Below, one piece after another: positions 55,230 to 64,000 of a DNA stretch of 64,000 nucleotides; position 1 is the first letter of the stretch; every line of letters begins with the position of its first letter. A program made the position numbers and the translations under genes. Location: positions 1,734,501-1,798,500 of the forward strand of contig NZ_CP031188.1 in the NCBI RefSeq assembly GCF_003344925.1, read 5' to 3'. This DNA is from Flavobacterium arcticum (GTDB lineage Bacteria; Bacteroidota; Bacteroidia; Flavobacteriales; Flavobacteriaceae). The notes below the pieces were generated by a model, which made no database searches, was not told the DNA's origin, and worked only from the letters and a program-made list of their open reading frames with translations.

Positions 55230-55259
55230 AAAAGCGCAACCTAGATGGTTGCGCTTTTT
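55230..55259. terminator. Bidirectional terminator before YiiX-like gene
   Basis: Eleven-pair stem (55231-55241 with 55247-55257), five-base loop, A and T tails. It touches the stop codon of the convergent gene. Confidence 0.92.
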
Positions 55260-55929
55260 ATTTATAATTGTCAGTTTTATACTGATTGATAATAATATCG
55301 AAATATTCAGTATTATACATTGGCATCATAGAGTAGAAGAAATCTTTTCGTGCTTTGGGTACTATAGGTATAGTAACAATATGTAAATCTTTTTCTAATA
55401 TTTTCCATATCATTTCTGTACAGTAAAGTTTCTCTTCGTCGTCATAATCTCCATGATGGTCAAAGGGCACTTTACGCTCTAAATAATAATTTGCTCTTTT
55501 GGCAATATTTTTACCACAAATAGTATCTGTACTTTTTATACGTGTCACTATTATTTTATGTGGAGCAGAATATAGAAGAAAGTCACTTAAGGGTTGTTTT
55601 TGTACTCCGTCGATATCGCTCACATCAGATGAAAGAGAGTGTATTACAAATAGCGAATCGTTTTGTTTTATAATAATGCCTGCATGAGTAACATCAATAT
55701 CGCCATCATTTAAGTTTTTAGAAATGTAGTCACTAAAAAATCCAAAACCTTTTCGCAATATAAAGTCTCCTTCTTTAATAAGTTTGAGTTCGTCTTTATT
55801 GAGGCGTGTTACAGTCTTATTTTTTGTTTGTCCTCTAACCTCAGATTGATGATCAAAATAGAAAAACAGTTTATAACTACCAGCAAGCAAACAAAAAAGC
55901 AATATCAAAATAAAAAATAGTTTTTTCAT
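55258..55929 (-). CDS. YiiX/YebB-like permuted papain-fold (C92) hydrolase
   Basis: The 223-residue protein has an N-terminal signal or anchor (about 4-24). It then shows the circularly permuted NlpC/P60 pattern: GDFILRKG at the domain start, H82 in VTHAGIII and C170 in KLYCTEMIW with E172 next to it. Family members are thought to cleave or transfer on amide bonds in cell wall or lipid substrates; the natural substrate is unknown. It is followed on the same strand, further right, by the DUF4878 lipoprotein gene as its upstream neighbour (54 bases). Confidence 0.85.
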   Translation of the reverse strand: MKKLFFILILLFCLLAGSYKLFFYFDHQSEVRGQTKNKTVTRLNKDELKLIKEGDFILRKGFGFFSDYISKNLNDGDIDVTHAGIIIKQNDSLFVIHSLSSDVSDIDGVQKQPLSDFLLYSAPHKIIVTRIKSTDTICGKNIAKRANYYLERKVPFDHHGDYDDEEKLYCTEMIWKILEKDLHIVTIPIVPKARKDFFYSMMPMYNTEYFDIIINQYKTDNYK

Positions 55930-55983
55930 CTGATATTGCTTTTATAGAATAAGTTGGTACTAATTTATAGATTGCCTCTGTAA

Positions 55984-56406
55984 TTAGTTTTCTTTTTTCA
56001 TACTTTCTTTATCGATACTTACCTTCCAGTCGCCGTCTATTTTTTTAAGTGTGATTTCTTTCTCAGCAGTATCTTCGGCTGTTTGCCCTTCTTCAATTTT
56101 TTTGTATTTTACTGTAGCTCTATCACCTTCTTCATTAACTTCAGATGAAAGAATTTCAATTTTTACATTTTGTTCTTTCATGTCCTCTACCTTATCTTTA
56201 GCCATGTTTTCTGCCATGCCTATAAGTGCAGCAGTACTATCATCGCAGTACTCTTTTGCTTTACCAAACTCGCCTTCATTAGTAAGTTCTAGAAATTTTT
56301 TGGCTACACCTTCAGGACCGTTGCCTGAACAAGAAACTAGCATAGTCATTGATAATAGTGCTACAAATAGCATTAAAGGATTTCTTTTGTAAATGTTTTT
56401 TTTCAT
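55984..56406 (-). CDS. DUF4878-type lipoprotein
   Basis: A 140-residue lipoprotein (Cys at residue 26, MLVSC). The mature part has the NTF2-like pattern of DUF4878: PEGVAKKFLELTNEGEFGKA, then a charged helix, then paired strands (ATVKYKKI and ITLKKIDGDWKVSID). The family has no proven function; the fold suggests ligand or lipid handling in the periplasm. A -7-like box (TACATTTG on the minus strand, 56493-56486) lies about 80 bases upstream. The 56407-56602 gap is otherwise AT-rich and empty. Confidence 0.85.
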   Translation of the reverse strand: MKKNIYKRNPLMLFVALLSMTMLVSCSGNGPEGVAKKFLELTNEGEFGKAKEYCDDSTAALIGMAENMAKDKVEDMKEQNVKIEILSSEVNEEGDRATVKYKKIEEGQTAEDTAEKEITLKKIDGDWKVSIDKESMKKEN

Positions 56407-56602
56407 AATTAATTAATTGTTACTGTTTGGGGTAAAAATAGTATTTTTTATAAACAAACAAATACTTGCTGTAAATAATTTTAACCAAATGTATAGCTTT
56501 TTTCCTATATTATTAGATGTTTTCTTAAATGTTATTTTTTAATCGCGCAGGAATACTATCTTTTTTTCGTCTAAACTATTTAGACTTTAAAAATGAAATA
56601 AA

Positions 56603-58876
56603 ATGAAAAGAATAACATTACTACTGTTATTATTAAGCTCATGCATTATGTTTGGGCAAGGTTTGTATGATTTAAACACTATACAGGTGATAGAAATTAC
56701 TTTTGCCGAAAGTAATTGGGATGCTTTGTTAGATGCTGCCGAACCTTCGGACGATTATATTTCGGCAGAATCTGTATCTATTAACGGCACAGCATTTACA
56801 AATGTTGGAGTGAAATATAAAGGGAATAGCTCTTATAATGCTAATCAAGTTAAAAACCCTTTTCATATTGAGCTAGATACCTATGTAGATCAAGACTATG
56901 AGGGGTATACAGATATAAAATTAAGCAATGTTATTTTTGACCCATCATTTGTAAGAGAGGCATTGGCTTATAAAATATTACAAGATTACATGGATGCTCC
57001 TTTAGCAAATTTTGCAAAAGTATATGTTAACGGAAGTTACATAGGGCTTTACACTAATGTAGAATCTATATCTAAAAAATTTGTTGATAATCGTTTTGGT
57101 TCTAAAACAAATGCTTTTTTTAGTTGTAGCCCCCCAGGTGGAGCTGGTCCTAGTTCTACTAATTTACCTACTTTACAATATCTAGGTACTAATAGTGCTA
57201 GTTATGAATCGGCATATGAAATGAAATCTGATGAAGGGTGGGATGATTTAATTAATTTAACAAGTATATTGTCTACAACAACATCAACCAATACTTCAGA
57301 GATAGAAAGTGTTCTAGATGTAGACAGGGCTTTGTGGATGCTTGCTTTCGATAATGTTATTGTAAATATAGATAGTTATATAGGTCAGTTTAAGCAAAAT
57401 TACTATCTGTATAAATCAGATAATGGTCAGTTTAACCCTATAGTATGGGATTTAAATATGAGTTTTGGAGTGTTTGGTATGACAGGAACAACCAATTTGA
57501 ACTCTACAACACAAAAGAAACAATTATCTCATTTATTACATTCTACAGAATCAACTTGGCCTTTAGTACAAAAACTATTAGCTGTTCCTACTTATAAGAA
57601 AAAATATTTAGCGCACTATAAAACTATTTTAAATGAAGTAGTTTCTAGCGGAAGTTATTTAACAGACGCACAAGCAATGCAAGCTTTAATAAGTGCTGAT
57701 GTGGCTACTGATTCTAATAAATTTAATTATCAATCTAATATTACTACAAATTTATCAACAGATGTTTCTGTAGACATGAATACTGCTCCAGGGTTAAGTA
57801 ACCTTATGGGAGGTAGAGATACTTATCTGTCAGCCTTGTCAGATTTTACTGCTACACAGCCAAGTATATCGAATGTTACCGAATCAGAATCTAGTCCGCA
57901 AGTTGGTAGTACAGTTTCAATAACTGCAACAATTACTAATACAAATTCTGATGTAGTATATTTAGGCTATCGTTCTAATACACTTGAAATTTTTAATAAA
58001 GTATTAATGTACGATGACGGGGCGCATGATGACGGTGCTGCTGGAGATAATGTATATGGTGCTTTTATAACAGTTAGCAACGCAGCTTTTCAATATTATA
58101 TCTACGCCGAAAATGACAATATAGGTAAGTTTTCTCCAGAAAGAGCAGAGCATGAATTTTATAGTATTAATGCATCATATCCCACTATTAATGCAGGGGA
58201 ACTAGTTGTAAATGAAATAATGGCATCTAACTCAACGACTGCCGCAGATGATAATGGCGATTATGATGATTGGTTTGAATTATATAACAATACAGCAAAT
58301 ACTTTAAGTCTAGACAATTTGTATGCAACTGATTCGGAAACAAATTTATTGAAATGGCAATTTCCTACAGGAACAACAATTGAACCTTATTCTTATTTAA
58401 TTGTTTGGGCTGATGAAGATCTAGATGATGAAGGTTTACATGCTGATTTTAAATTCTCTGCAGGGGGAGAAAACTGTGTTTTATCTTACCCTGATGGAAC
58501 TATTGTAGATTCGGTTACTTTTGGAGAACAAACAACTGATATGGGGTATGCTAGAGTTCCTAACGGAACAGGAGATTTTGTCATACAATCGCCAACATTT
58601 AATGCTAATAATGAAGAGGTGTTAAGTGTGGGGCAATTTGATGGTTTTAATTCAGAATTAAAAATATACCCTAACCCAACCACAGGTTTACTTAATGTGT
58701 CTAACGATAAGTTTTTAATAGAAAGTGTTCAAATAGTTACTATGCAAGGACAAGTCTTGTTTCAAAATAATTATTCAAACCAAAATACAATTAAGGTAGA
58801 TTTATCAGGTTTTTCAAACGGAATATATTTGATAAAAATAAATAATACTACTAGTCTTAAGGTAATTAAAAAATAG
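56603..58876 (+). CDS. CotH-kinase family protein with lamin-tail domain and T9SS type A sorting domain
   Basis: A 757-residue secreted protein: signal peptide (MKRITLLLLLLSSCIMFGQ), a CotH kinase domain at about 30-400, a beta-sandwich spacer, a lamin-tail (LTD) domain at about 528-660 (LVVNEIMASNS to VDSVTFGEQ), and a type A sorting domain at about 685-757 (LKIYPNPTTGLLNV to GIYLIKI). In the CotH domain, VGVKYKGNSSY and the metal-binding NPIVWDLNMSFG are intact, so activity is plausible. CotH of Bacillus phosphorylates spore-coat proteins; here the target would be an outside or surface protein. A bidirectional terminator follows. Confidence 0.93.
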   Translation: MKRITLLLLLLSSCIMFGQGLYDLNTIQVIEITFAESNWDALLDAAEPSDDYISAESVSINGTAFTNVGVKYKGNSSYNANQVKNPFHIELDTYVDQDYEGYTDIKLSNVIFDPSFVREALAYKILQDYMDAPLANFAKVYVNGSYIGLYTNVESISKKFVDNRFGSKTNAFFSCSPPGGAGPSSTNLPTLQYLGTNSASYESAYEMKSDEGWDDLINLTSILSTTTSTNTSEIESVLDVDRALWMLAFDNVIVNIDSYIGQFKQNYYLYKSDNGQFNPIVWDLNMSFGVFGMTGTTNLNSTTQKKQLSHLLHSTESTWPLVQKLLAVPTYKKKYLAHYKTILNEVVSSGSYLTDAQAMQALISADVATDSNKFNYQSNITTNLSTDVSVDMNTAPGLSNLMGGRDTYLSALSDFTATQPSISNVTESESSPQVGSTVSITATITNTNSDVVYLGYRSNTLEIFNKVLMYDDGAHDDGAAGDNVYGAFITVSNAAFQYYIYAENDNIGKFSPERAEHEFYSINASYPTINAGELVVNEIMASNSTTAADDNGDYDDWFELYNNTANTLSLDNLYATDSETNLLKWQFPTGTTIEPYSYLIVWADEDLDDEGLHADFKFSAGGENCVLSYPDGTIVDSVTFGEQTTDMGYARVPNGTGDFVIQSPTFNANNEEVLSVGQFDGFNSELKIYPNPTTGLLNVSNDKFLIESVQIVTMQGQVLFQNNYSNQNTIKVDLSGFSNGIYLIKINNTTSLKVIKK

Positions 58877-58940
58877 TCAATAATTAAAAGATTAGATTAC
58901 TTACTTCGTTAATCGAAACGGTAAGTTGACTTTCTTAAAT

Positions 58941-58975
58941 AAAAACCCCAAAAGGTAAATACTTTTGGGGTTTTA
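58941..58975. terminator. Bidirectional terminator between CotH gene and purT
   Basis: Thirteen-pair perfect stem (58942-58954 with 58962-58974) with a seven-base loop; it carries its own A and T ends. Confidence 0.9.
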
Positions 58976-58986
58976 TAATATAATAA

Positions 58987-60153
58987 TTAGCTTATTACTT
59001 TAACTAATGCAGCAGCTTTTTTTGCTTTCTCTACTATGGTTTCTATAGGGGTGTTTAAGCTATCATGAGTTAAAGCTACTCCCATACGTCGGTAGGGTCG
59101 CGATGTTGGTTTTCCAAATATCCTGAAATCTGTTTTAGGTAATGCAGCAATGACTTCAAAACCTGTATAACTTGGGTTGTTACTGTTTTCTGATGCTGCT
59201 ATTACAGCACTTGCACCTACTTTTTCTAATGTAATTTCGGCTATAGGTAAGCTCAATATGGCACGTAAGTGCAACTCAAATTCATTAAAATTTTGTGTAC
59301 CGGCAAGCGTTACCATACCCGTATCATGTGGTCTTGGTGATAATTCAGAGAAATAGACACCTTCATTTGTAAGGAAAAATTCTACCCCAAAAATACCTGC
59401 ACCACCAAGGGCTTCGGTTACTTTACGAGCCATGTCTTGTGCTTCCTTCATATCTGTATCAGATACTCTTGCAGGTTGCCAACTTTCTTGATAATCTCCA
59501 CGTTCTTGCCTGTGTCCAATAGGAGCGCAAAAAAGCGTAGGGTTGTTGTTTTGGGTAACGGTAAGTAGTGTGATTTCTGAGTGGAAGTTTACAAAAGCTT
59601 CTACAATTACTTCTACCACATCACCACGCGAACCCTCTACAGCATAGTTCCATGCTTTTTCAATATCAGCTTCAATCTTAATGGTAGATTGTCCTTTGCC
59701 AGACGATGACATTAGTGGTTTTACCACACATGGCATCCCTACTGTTGCTACAGCATCTTGTAGCTCTTGTGCTGAGGTTGCGTAGCGGTAGTTAGCTGTA
59801 CGCAAGCCTAAATCTTTAGCAGCAAGGTCGCGTATTGCTTTACGATTCATAGTAAAGTTGGCTGCCTTAGCCGATGGTACTACTGTTATGCCTTGTTTTT
59901 CATAGTCATAAAAGCGTTCAGTGCGAATGGCTTCTATTTCAGGAACAATAAAATCAGGCTGATGTTTTGCCACTATAGCGTCCAGAGCTTCTCCGTCAAG
60001 CATATTAATAACTTCAAAACCGTGTGCTACCTGCATAGCGGGTGCATTTTCATAACTATCTACGGCTATAACGGTTTGCCCTATGCGCTGTGCAGCAATT
60101 ACAAATTCTTTACCCAGTTCGCCCGAGCCTAATAAAAGTATCTTTTTGTTCAT
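58987..60153 (-). CDS. purT: Formate-dependent phosphoribosylglycinamide formyltransferase
   Basis: PurT uses formate and ATP to formylate GAR in purine synthesis, replacing the folate-dependent PurN step. It is an ATP-grasp enzyme with the N-terminal [24 protein letters not shown] as the nucleotide loop, [20 protein letters not shown] and the HDTG motif. The ATG at 60153 gives 388 residues, normal for the family; the longer start at 60177 falls inside a -7-like box (60182-60175). It is downstream of the aminotransferase terminator and stands alone. Confidence 0.95.
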   Translation of the reverse strand: MNKKILLLGSGELGKEFVIAAQRIGQTVIAVDSYENAPAMQVAHGFEVINMLDGEALDAIVAKHQPDFIVPEIEAIRTERFYDYEKQGITVVPSAKAANFTMNRKAIRDLAAKDLGLRTANYRYATSAQELQDAVATVGMPCVVKPLMSSSGKGQSTIKIEADIEKAWNYAVEGSRGDVVEVIVEAFVNFHSEITLLTVTQNNNPTLFCAPIGHRQERGDYQESWQPARVSDTDMKEAQDMARKVTEALGGAGIFGVEFFLTNEGVYFSELSPRPHDTGMVTLAGTQNFNEFELHLRAILSLPIAEITLEKVGASAVIAASENSNNPSYTGFEVIAALPKTDFRIFGKPTSRPYRRMGVALTHDSLNTPIETIVEKAKKAAALVKVIS

Positions 60154-60234
60154 TGTGTTGTTGTTGTGTGGAAGCAAAAATACAAAGTTTTTAGCTGTTA
60201 TGATTTTATTCGAGAGTAGTAAGGGTATAAAAAC

Positions 60235-60258
60235 AAAAAATCCCGCCGAAGCGGGATT
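60235..60258 (-). terminator. Terminator of the desaturase-aminotransferase unit
   Basis: On the minus strand an eight-pair stem (60258-60251 with 60246-60239) around a TTCG tetraloop runs into six T. It lies 21 bases after the aminotransferase stop. Confidence 0.9.
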
Positions 60259-60278
60259 ATATTATAATATACTTTAAT

Positions 60279-61460
60279 TTAAGATACAGCCTCTTTTATT
60301 CTTCGTAAAGCCTCTGTAAGTAATTCTTCGCTGGTAGCGTAAGAGAAACGAATACAGTGTGGGTTACCAAAAGCTTCACCTGTTACAGTAGCTACATTGG
60401 CATGCTCTAATAAGAACATCGAGAAGTCATCTGCATTTTTAATTTCTACTCCTTTTAGCGTTTTACCAAAGTATGCAGAAATATCTGGGAATACATAAAA
60501 AGCCCCTTCAGGAACATTGTTTTTAAAACCTGGTATATCATTCATCAGACTAATAACAAGGTCACGACGCTTATGGAAAGCATCAACCATATGTTTTAAT
60601 ACTTTTGGGTCGGCATCTACAGCAGCAATAGTAGCGCGCTGTGCAATACTGTTAGCACCACTAGTAACCTGCCCTTGTATTTTTGTACATGCTTTAGCTA
60701 TAAATTCTGGAGCACCTATGTAACCAATACGCCAGCCTGTCATCGCAAATGCTTTCGCTACACCATTAACTGTTATTGTTTTATCGAGCATACCTGGTAT
60801 TGAACCGATACTGCAATAATCTCCTGCGAAATTAATGTGCTCATATATTTCATCTGATACCGCATAGATATCATGTTTTTTCAAGACCTCGGCAAGTGCA
60901 GTAAGCTCTGTTTTGCTGTATATAGAGCCACTTGGGTTACATGGCGAGCTAAACCACATCATTTTTGTTTTTGGTGTAATGGCTGCTTCCAGTTGCTCAG
61001 CAGTCATTTTAAAATCAGTATCTATAGATGTAGGTACTACCACGGGTACACCGCCAGATAGTTTTATAATTTCGTAATAACTAACCCAGTATGGTGCAGG
61101 TAGTATTACCTCGTCACCATCGTTAAGCATTACTTGAGCAATATTGTATAATGATTGTTTTGCTCCTGTAGATACTACAATTTGCGATGATTTATAATCA
61201 AGATTATTATCTCGTTTAAATTTTCGGCAAATAGCCTCTTTAAGCTCTACATAACCATCTACAGGTGTGTAACTACTGTAGTTTTCGTCAATAGCCTTTT
61301 TGGCTGCTTCTTTAATAAAGTCGGGTGTGTTAAAATCGGGCTCACCCAAACTTAAACTGATAATATCTTTCCCTTCTGCTTTTAATTCTCTGGCTTTGGC
61401 AGCCATAGCAAGGGTTTGTGATGTAGATAGGTTGTTAATTCTGTCAGAAAGCACATTCAT
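60279..61460 (-). CDS. Class I/II PLP aminotransferase, aspartate aminotransferase-like
   Basis: The 393-residue fold-type I PLP enzyme is of the AspC/AspB subgroup Ib. Motifs: SLSLGEPDFNTP near the N-terminus, PAPYWVSYYE, WFSSPCNPSGS, the YAVSDEIYEH strand with the PLP-contacting Asp and Tyr, and the Schiff-base Lys in NGVAKAFAMTGWRIGY. It probably transaminates aspartate or a related amino acid with 2-oxoglutarate. It starts 22 bases after the desaturase gene and is probably cotranscribed with it, ahead of a strong terminator. Confidence 0.93.
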   Translation of the reverse strand: MNVLSDRINNLSTSQTLAMAAKARELKAEGKDIISLSLGEPDFNTPDFIKEAAKKAIDENYSSYTPVDGYVELKEAICRKFKRDNNLDYKSSQIVVSTGAKQSLYNIAQVMLNDGDEVILPAPYWVSYYEIIKLSGGVPVVVPTSIDTDFKMTAEQLEAAITPKTKMMWFSSPCNPSGSIYSKTELTALAEVLKKHDIYAVSDEIYEHINFAGDYCSIGSIPGMLDKTITVNGVAKAFAMTGWRIGYIGAPEFIAKACTKIQGQVTSGANSIAQRATIAAVDADPKVLKHMVDAFHKRRDLVISLMNDIPGFKNNVPEGAFYVFPDISAYFGKTLKGVEIKNADDFSMFLLEHANVATVTGEAFGNPHCIRFSYATSEELLTEALRRIKEAVS

Positions 61461-61482
61461 TGTTATAGTAGATATTTAGGTT

Positions 61483-62577
61483 TTAATTAAGAGCTGGTTT
61501 CATACCCAGTTCTTTTAAATGTTTAAAGTGGGCTGCTACAGCTTCGCGCATAGTTGTAAACTCATGATATGGCAGGTTATGTTCGCGCGCCGTTTCTTTT
61601 ACAATTTTAGCAATTTCGCTATAGTGTATATGGCTTATATTCGGGAAAATATGGTGCTCTATCTGGTGGTTAAGTCCGCCCGTAAACCAGTTTACAATTT
61701 TGTTTTTAGGAGCAAAGTTAGCAGTAGTATACAATTGGTGTACCGCCCAAGTATTTTCCATTTCACCGTTTTCATCAGGGACAGGGTTTTGTGTTTCTTC
61801 TACTACGTGTGCTAACTGAAAAACAACACTTAATATTAATCCGGCTGTATAGTGCATTACAAAAAAGCCTATAAGTACTTTCCACCATACTATGCCTAAT
61901 AACATTGGTACTACAAACCATACTAGTACATAAAGCAATTTTGTTACTACAAGTACCGTCCATTGTTTTACAGGACTACGAAATTTACCGTAAGATAAAC
62001 CTCTTTTAATATAGTTTCTCATTTGTTTAATATCGGTAGTCAATGCCCAGTTAAAGGTTAGTAAACCATATAAAAATATAGAGTAGTAGTGCTGAAACTT
62101 GTGGAGTTTCATCCATTTAGCATGTTGCGTAAAACGAATCACTCTACCAGCATCTAAATCTTCGTCATGTCCATGAATGTTAGTATAGGTGTGGTGTAAT
62201 ACATTGTGTTGTACTTGCCAGTTGTAAACATTACCTGCCAATAGGTAAATACTACCACCCATAATTTCGTTTAGCCACGATTTAGAAGAATAAGAGCCAT
62301 GGTTAGCATCGTGCATTACATTCATACCTATACCAGCCATACCTATACCCATAAGAATGGTGAGCAATAATTGCCCCCAAACAGGTATGCTAAGGGTTAG
62401 CAATATAAAGTAAGGCGCTAGTAACGCAGCAAACATTATTATGGTTTTAAGGTGTAGTTTCCAGTTTCCAGTTTTTTTAAGGTTATTTTCCTTAAAGTAT
62501 TCGTTTACACGCTTGTTAAGTGTCCTGAAAAATTTTATGGAGTCTCTTTTAGAGAATACGGGAGGGGTTATGTTCAT
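61483..62577 (-). CDS. Membrane fatty acid (acyl-CoA/lipid) desaturase
   Basis: A 364-residue integral membrane di-iron desaturase. The three histidine boxes are at 89-93 (HDANH), 124-129 (HNVLHH) and 304-309 (HQIEHH). The last box begins with Gln, not His, at the first ligand position, as in front-end (delta-5/6 type) desaturases. Membrane segments flank the boxes in the usual pattern; no fused cytochrome b5 is present. It should adjust membrane fluidity. A -7-like box (TACCTTTG on the minus strand, 62613-62606) lies just upstream. The gene is divergent from rsmG. Confidence 0.94.
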   Translation of the reverse strand: MNITPPVFSKRDSIKFFRTLNKRVNEYFKENNLKKTGNWKLHLKTIIMFAALLAPYFILLTLSIPVWGQLLLTILMGIGMAGIGMNVMHDANHGSYSSKSWLNEIMGGSIYLLAGNVYNWQVQHNVLHHTYTNIHGHDEDLDAGRVIRFTQHAKWMKLHKFQHYYSIFLYGLLTFNWALTTDIKQMRNYIKRGLSYGKFRSPVKQWTVLVVTKLLYVLVWFVVPMLLGIVWWKVLIGFFVMHYTAGLILSVVFQLAHVVEETQNPVPDENGEMENTWAVHQLYTTANFAPKNKIVNWFTGGLNHQIEHHIFPNISHIHYSEIAKIVKETAREHNLPYHEFTTMREAVAAHFKHLKELGMKPALN

Positions 62578-62669
62578 AATCTAATGTAAAAAATTCTATA
62601 GTTTTCAAAGGTAGTTATTAATGCGTATTTAAGCATGTAAATTGATCGAATTTTGTTATGTGAAATGCT

Positions 62670-62677
62670 TACTTTTG
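62670..62677 (+). promoter_or_regulatory. -7 element of rsmG
   Basis: TACTTTTG fits TAnnTTTG; no well-spaced TTG. The start codon is 16 bases downstream. Confidence 0.4.
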
Positions 62678-62693
62678 TTAAAAATTAAAAATA

Positions 62694-63323
62694 ATGCAGG
62701 AGATAATCAGGCAATTCCCAAACCTTACCGAAACTCAGTTAGAACAATTTGCACAACTCGAAGCACTATACACGGACTGGAACGCAAAAATAAACGTAAT
62801 ATCGCGCAAGGATATTGATGCTTTATATACAAAACACGTACTACACTCGCTAGGTATAGCAAAAGTAATGCCGTTTAAACCAGGGGCAACTGTTCTAGAT
62901 GTGGGTACTGGAGGTGGTTTTCCTGGTATACCGCTGGCAATACTATATCCTGAAACTGATTTTTACTTGATAGATGTTATCGCTAAGAAAATTAAGGTAG
63001 TACAAGAAGTTGCCGCTGCACTTGGTCTTACCAATGTAGAAGCGGAACAAAAACGCGCTGAAAATGTTATAGGAGAATTTGATTTTATTGTGAGTCGTGC
63101 TGTAACGAATATGCCCGATTTTGTAAAATGGGTTAGAGGTAAGGTGAAAAAAGAGCAAAATCATGATTTGCCAAACGGTGTACTATACCTGAAAGGGGGC
63201 GACCTTACAGAGGAGTTACAAGTATTCCAGAAAGTAACGTTATACAATTTATCAGATTATTTTACTGATGAGTTTTTTGAAACCAAAAAAGTAGTGCACT
63301 TAGCTATGAAATATAAGGTGTGA
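62694..63323 (+). CDS. rsmG: 16S rRNA (guanine527-N7)-methyltransferase
   Basis: RsmG methylates G527 of 16S rRNA using S-adenosylmethionine. The 209-residue Rossmann-fold protein has the N-terminal WNAKINVISRKD segment, the SAM motif VLDVGTGGGFPGIPLAI and the FDFIVSRAVTNM motif that follows the SAM site. Length is normal. It is a single gene, convergent with a lipoprotein gene across a long palindrome. The desaturase-rsmG adjacency is common in Flavobacteriaceae. Confidence 0.95.
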   Translation: MQEIIRQFPNLTETQLEQFAQLEALYTDWNAKINVISRKDIDALYTKHVLHSLGIAKVMPFKPGATVLDVGTGGGFPGIPLAILYPETDFYLIDVIAKKIKVVQEVAAALGLTNVEAEQKRAENVIGEFDFIVSRAVTNMPDFVKWVRGKVKKEQNHDLPNGVLYLKGGDLTEELQVFQKVTLYNLSDYFTDEFFETKKVVHLAMKYKV

Positions 63324-63373
63324 GTTAGTAGTTTTGCCAACTTGTTAAAAAGCAACTGTTTTATCAAGTCACT

Positions 63374-63416
63374 ATTTAGATGATAGAGTCGCTTATAGCG
63401 ACTCTATCATCTAAAT
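63374..63416. terminator. Perfect palindrome between rsmG and lipoprotein gene
   Basis: Arms of 20 perfect bases (63374-63393 and 63397-63416) around a three-base loop, adjoining the lipoprotein stop. It is likely a bidirectional terminator, although T runs are short on both sides. Confidence 0.75.
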
Positions 63417-63992
63417 TTAAAGACTTTTATTAATTAAGCCATAATTGCGCCCCAGCATTACTAACTCTTGATTTTTTTCTGCTTTCTCTTCGGGATTTTT
63501 CCAAATGATTGAATTTATAGCGGTTTTATTTATACTGAAAAACTTTTCAAATATTAGGTCTTTTTCATTTGTATCAATACTTTCCGTAGACAATAACAGG
63601 TTAACAAATTTTTCTAAATGCGGTAGATTATGGTCTAATGTCAATTGCTCGTGTATAAAGAATGTTTTTTGTTGTTCCGTACCTTCACTAATTAGTGGTT
63701 TGTAAATTAAAATCATCCACATATTTTTTAGATTGGTATCATAATCACTACCTTTTGATAAATTTACATCTTGCTTGTATAGTGTTATCAAATCGCTGAG
63801 TGTTTCGACTTCTTGTTGACCTGATAGAACCTTTTTTATAAACATTCCTTCAGGTACGGAACCCTTTTCTGCATTTTCAGCTCGTAATGATATTTGGTTT
63901 AAATCAGTATCATTCGAATTTGTTGCTTTATCTTCACTGCAGCTAATTAGTGTTGCTGCAAATATTACTATGTATAAATACTTATATTTCAT
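63417..63992 (-). CDS. Predicted lipoprotein of unknown function
   Basis: A 191-residue lipoprotein with Cys at residue 18 (TLISC). The mature protein starts with an Asn/Asp/Thr-rich linker and continues as a mostly helical domain (about 60-185), with no family I recognise. It starts eight bases from the window edge, so its promoter is outside. It is convergent with rsmG. Confidence 0.7.
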   Translation of the reverse strand: MKYKYLYIVIFAATLISCSEDKATNSNDTDLNQISLRAENAEKGSVPEGMFIKKVLSGQQEVETLSDLITLYKQDVNLSKGSDYDTNLKNMWMILIYKPLISEGTEQQKTFFIHEQLTLDHNLPHLEKFVNLLLSTESIDTNEKDLIFEKFFSINKTAINSIIWKNPEEKAEKNQELVMLGRNYGLINKSL

Positions 63993-64000
63993 ACTTTAAA

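Overview
The window comes from a low-GC member of the Flavobacteriaceae (Bacteroidota), close to Flavobacterium in gene content and order. The evidence is internal. There are type IX secretion (T9SS) cargo proteins with type A and type B C-terminal sorting domains, a PorP/SprF protein, two paralogous OmpH/Skp chaperones beside BamA, an S46 dipeptidyl-peptidase, a tig-clpP-clpX cluster, and several promoters that fit the Bacteroidota consensus TTG-N19-TAnnTTTG exactly. Most of the window is conserved chromosomal housekeeping sequence. No phage, insertion sequence, CRISPR array or rRNA operon was seen.

Layout. 1-2927: the 3' end of a large repeat adhesin that stops without a sorting domain, followed by a PorP/SprF gene. 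2997-11789: gamma-carbonic anhydrase, then a long leftward envelope block (CBS protein, NAD kinase, DUF6089 protein, UppS, BamA, two OmpH proteins, MurI). 11889-18478: pdxJ, an alpha/beta hydrolase, an AsmA-like protein, a FadL-type porin with an SGNH lipoprotein, and a YvlD-like membrane protein. 18595-22001: trigger factor, ClpP and ClpX. 22064-31276: GH3-family and DUF2797 proteins, a large AsmA protein, SppA, a FolK-deoxynucleoside kinase fusion and a HAD phosphatase. 31260-37451: a T9SS type B lectin/Ig-repeat protein, a SpoU methyltransferase and MutS. 37494-38659: a cobalamin riboswitch ahead of an acyl-CoA thioesterase, then tRNA-Gly and tRNA-Leu. 38745-46565: small secreted proteins, a DPP11-like peptidase, an HNH-domain protein in a repeat-bearing accessory stretch, a Crp/Fnr regulator with an AhpD-like protein, a GNAT protein and KdtA. 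46781-49960: an unrecognised three-gene cluster ending in a TPR-transmembrane-LytTR regulator. 50051-63992: sugar aminotransferase, GalE, FabD, envelope proteins of unknown role, a CotH-family T9SS protein, PurT, an aminotransferase, a desaturase, RsmG and a lipoprotein.

The genes mainly serve envelope building: outer membrane insertion (BamA, OmpH), undecaprenyl phosphate (UppS), D-glutamate (MurI), Kdo transfer (KdtA), fatty acids (FabD, desaturase), sugar nucleotides (DegT aminotransferase, GalE) and T9SS surface proteins. The items most worth a second look are the cobalamin riboswitch with its own terminator ahead of a thioesterase that has no evident link to B12, the uncharacterised LytTR cluster, the truncated mosaic adhesin, and the small accessory region with an HNH protein and dispersed palindromic repeats.
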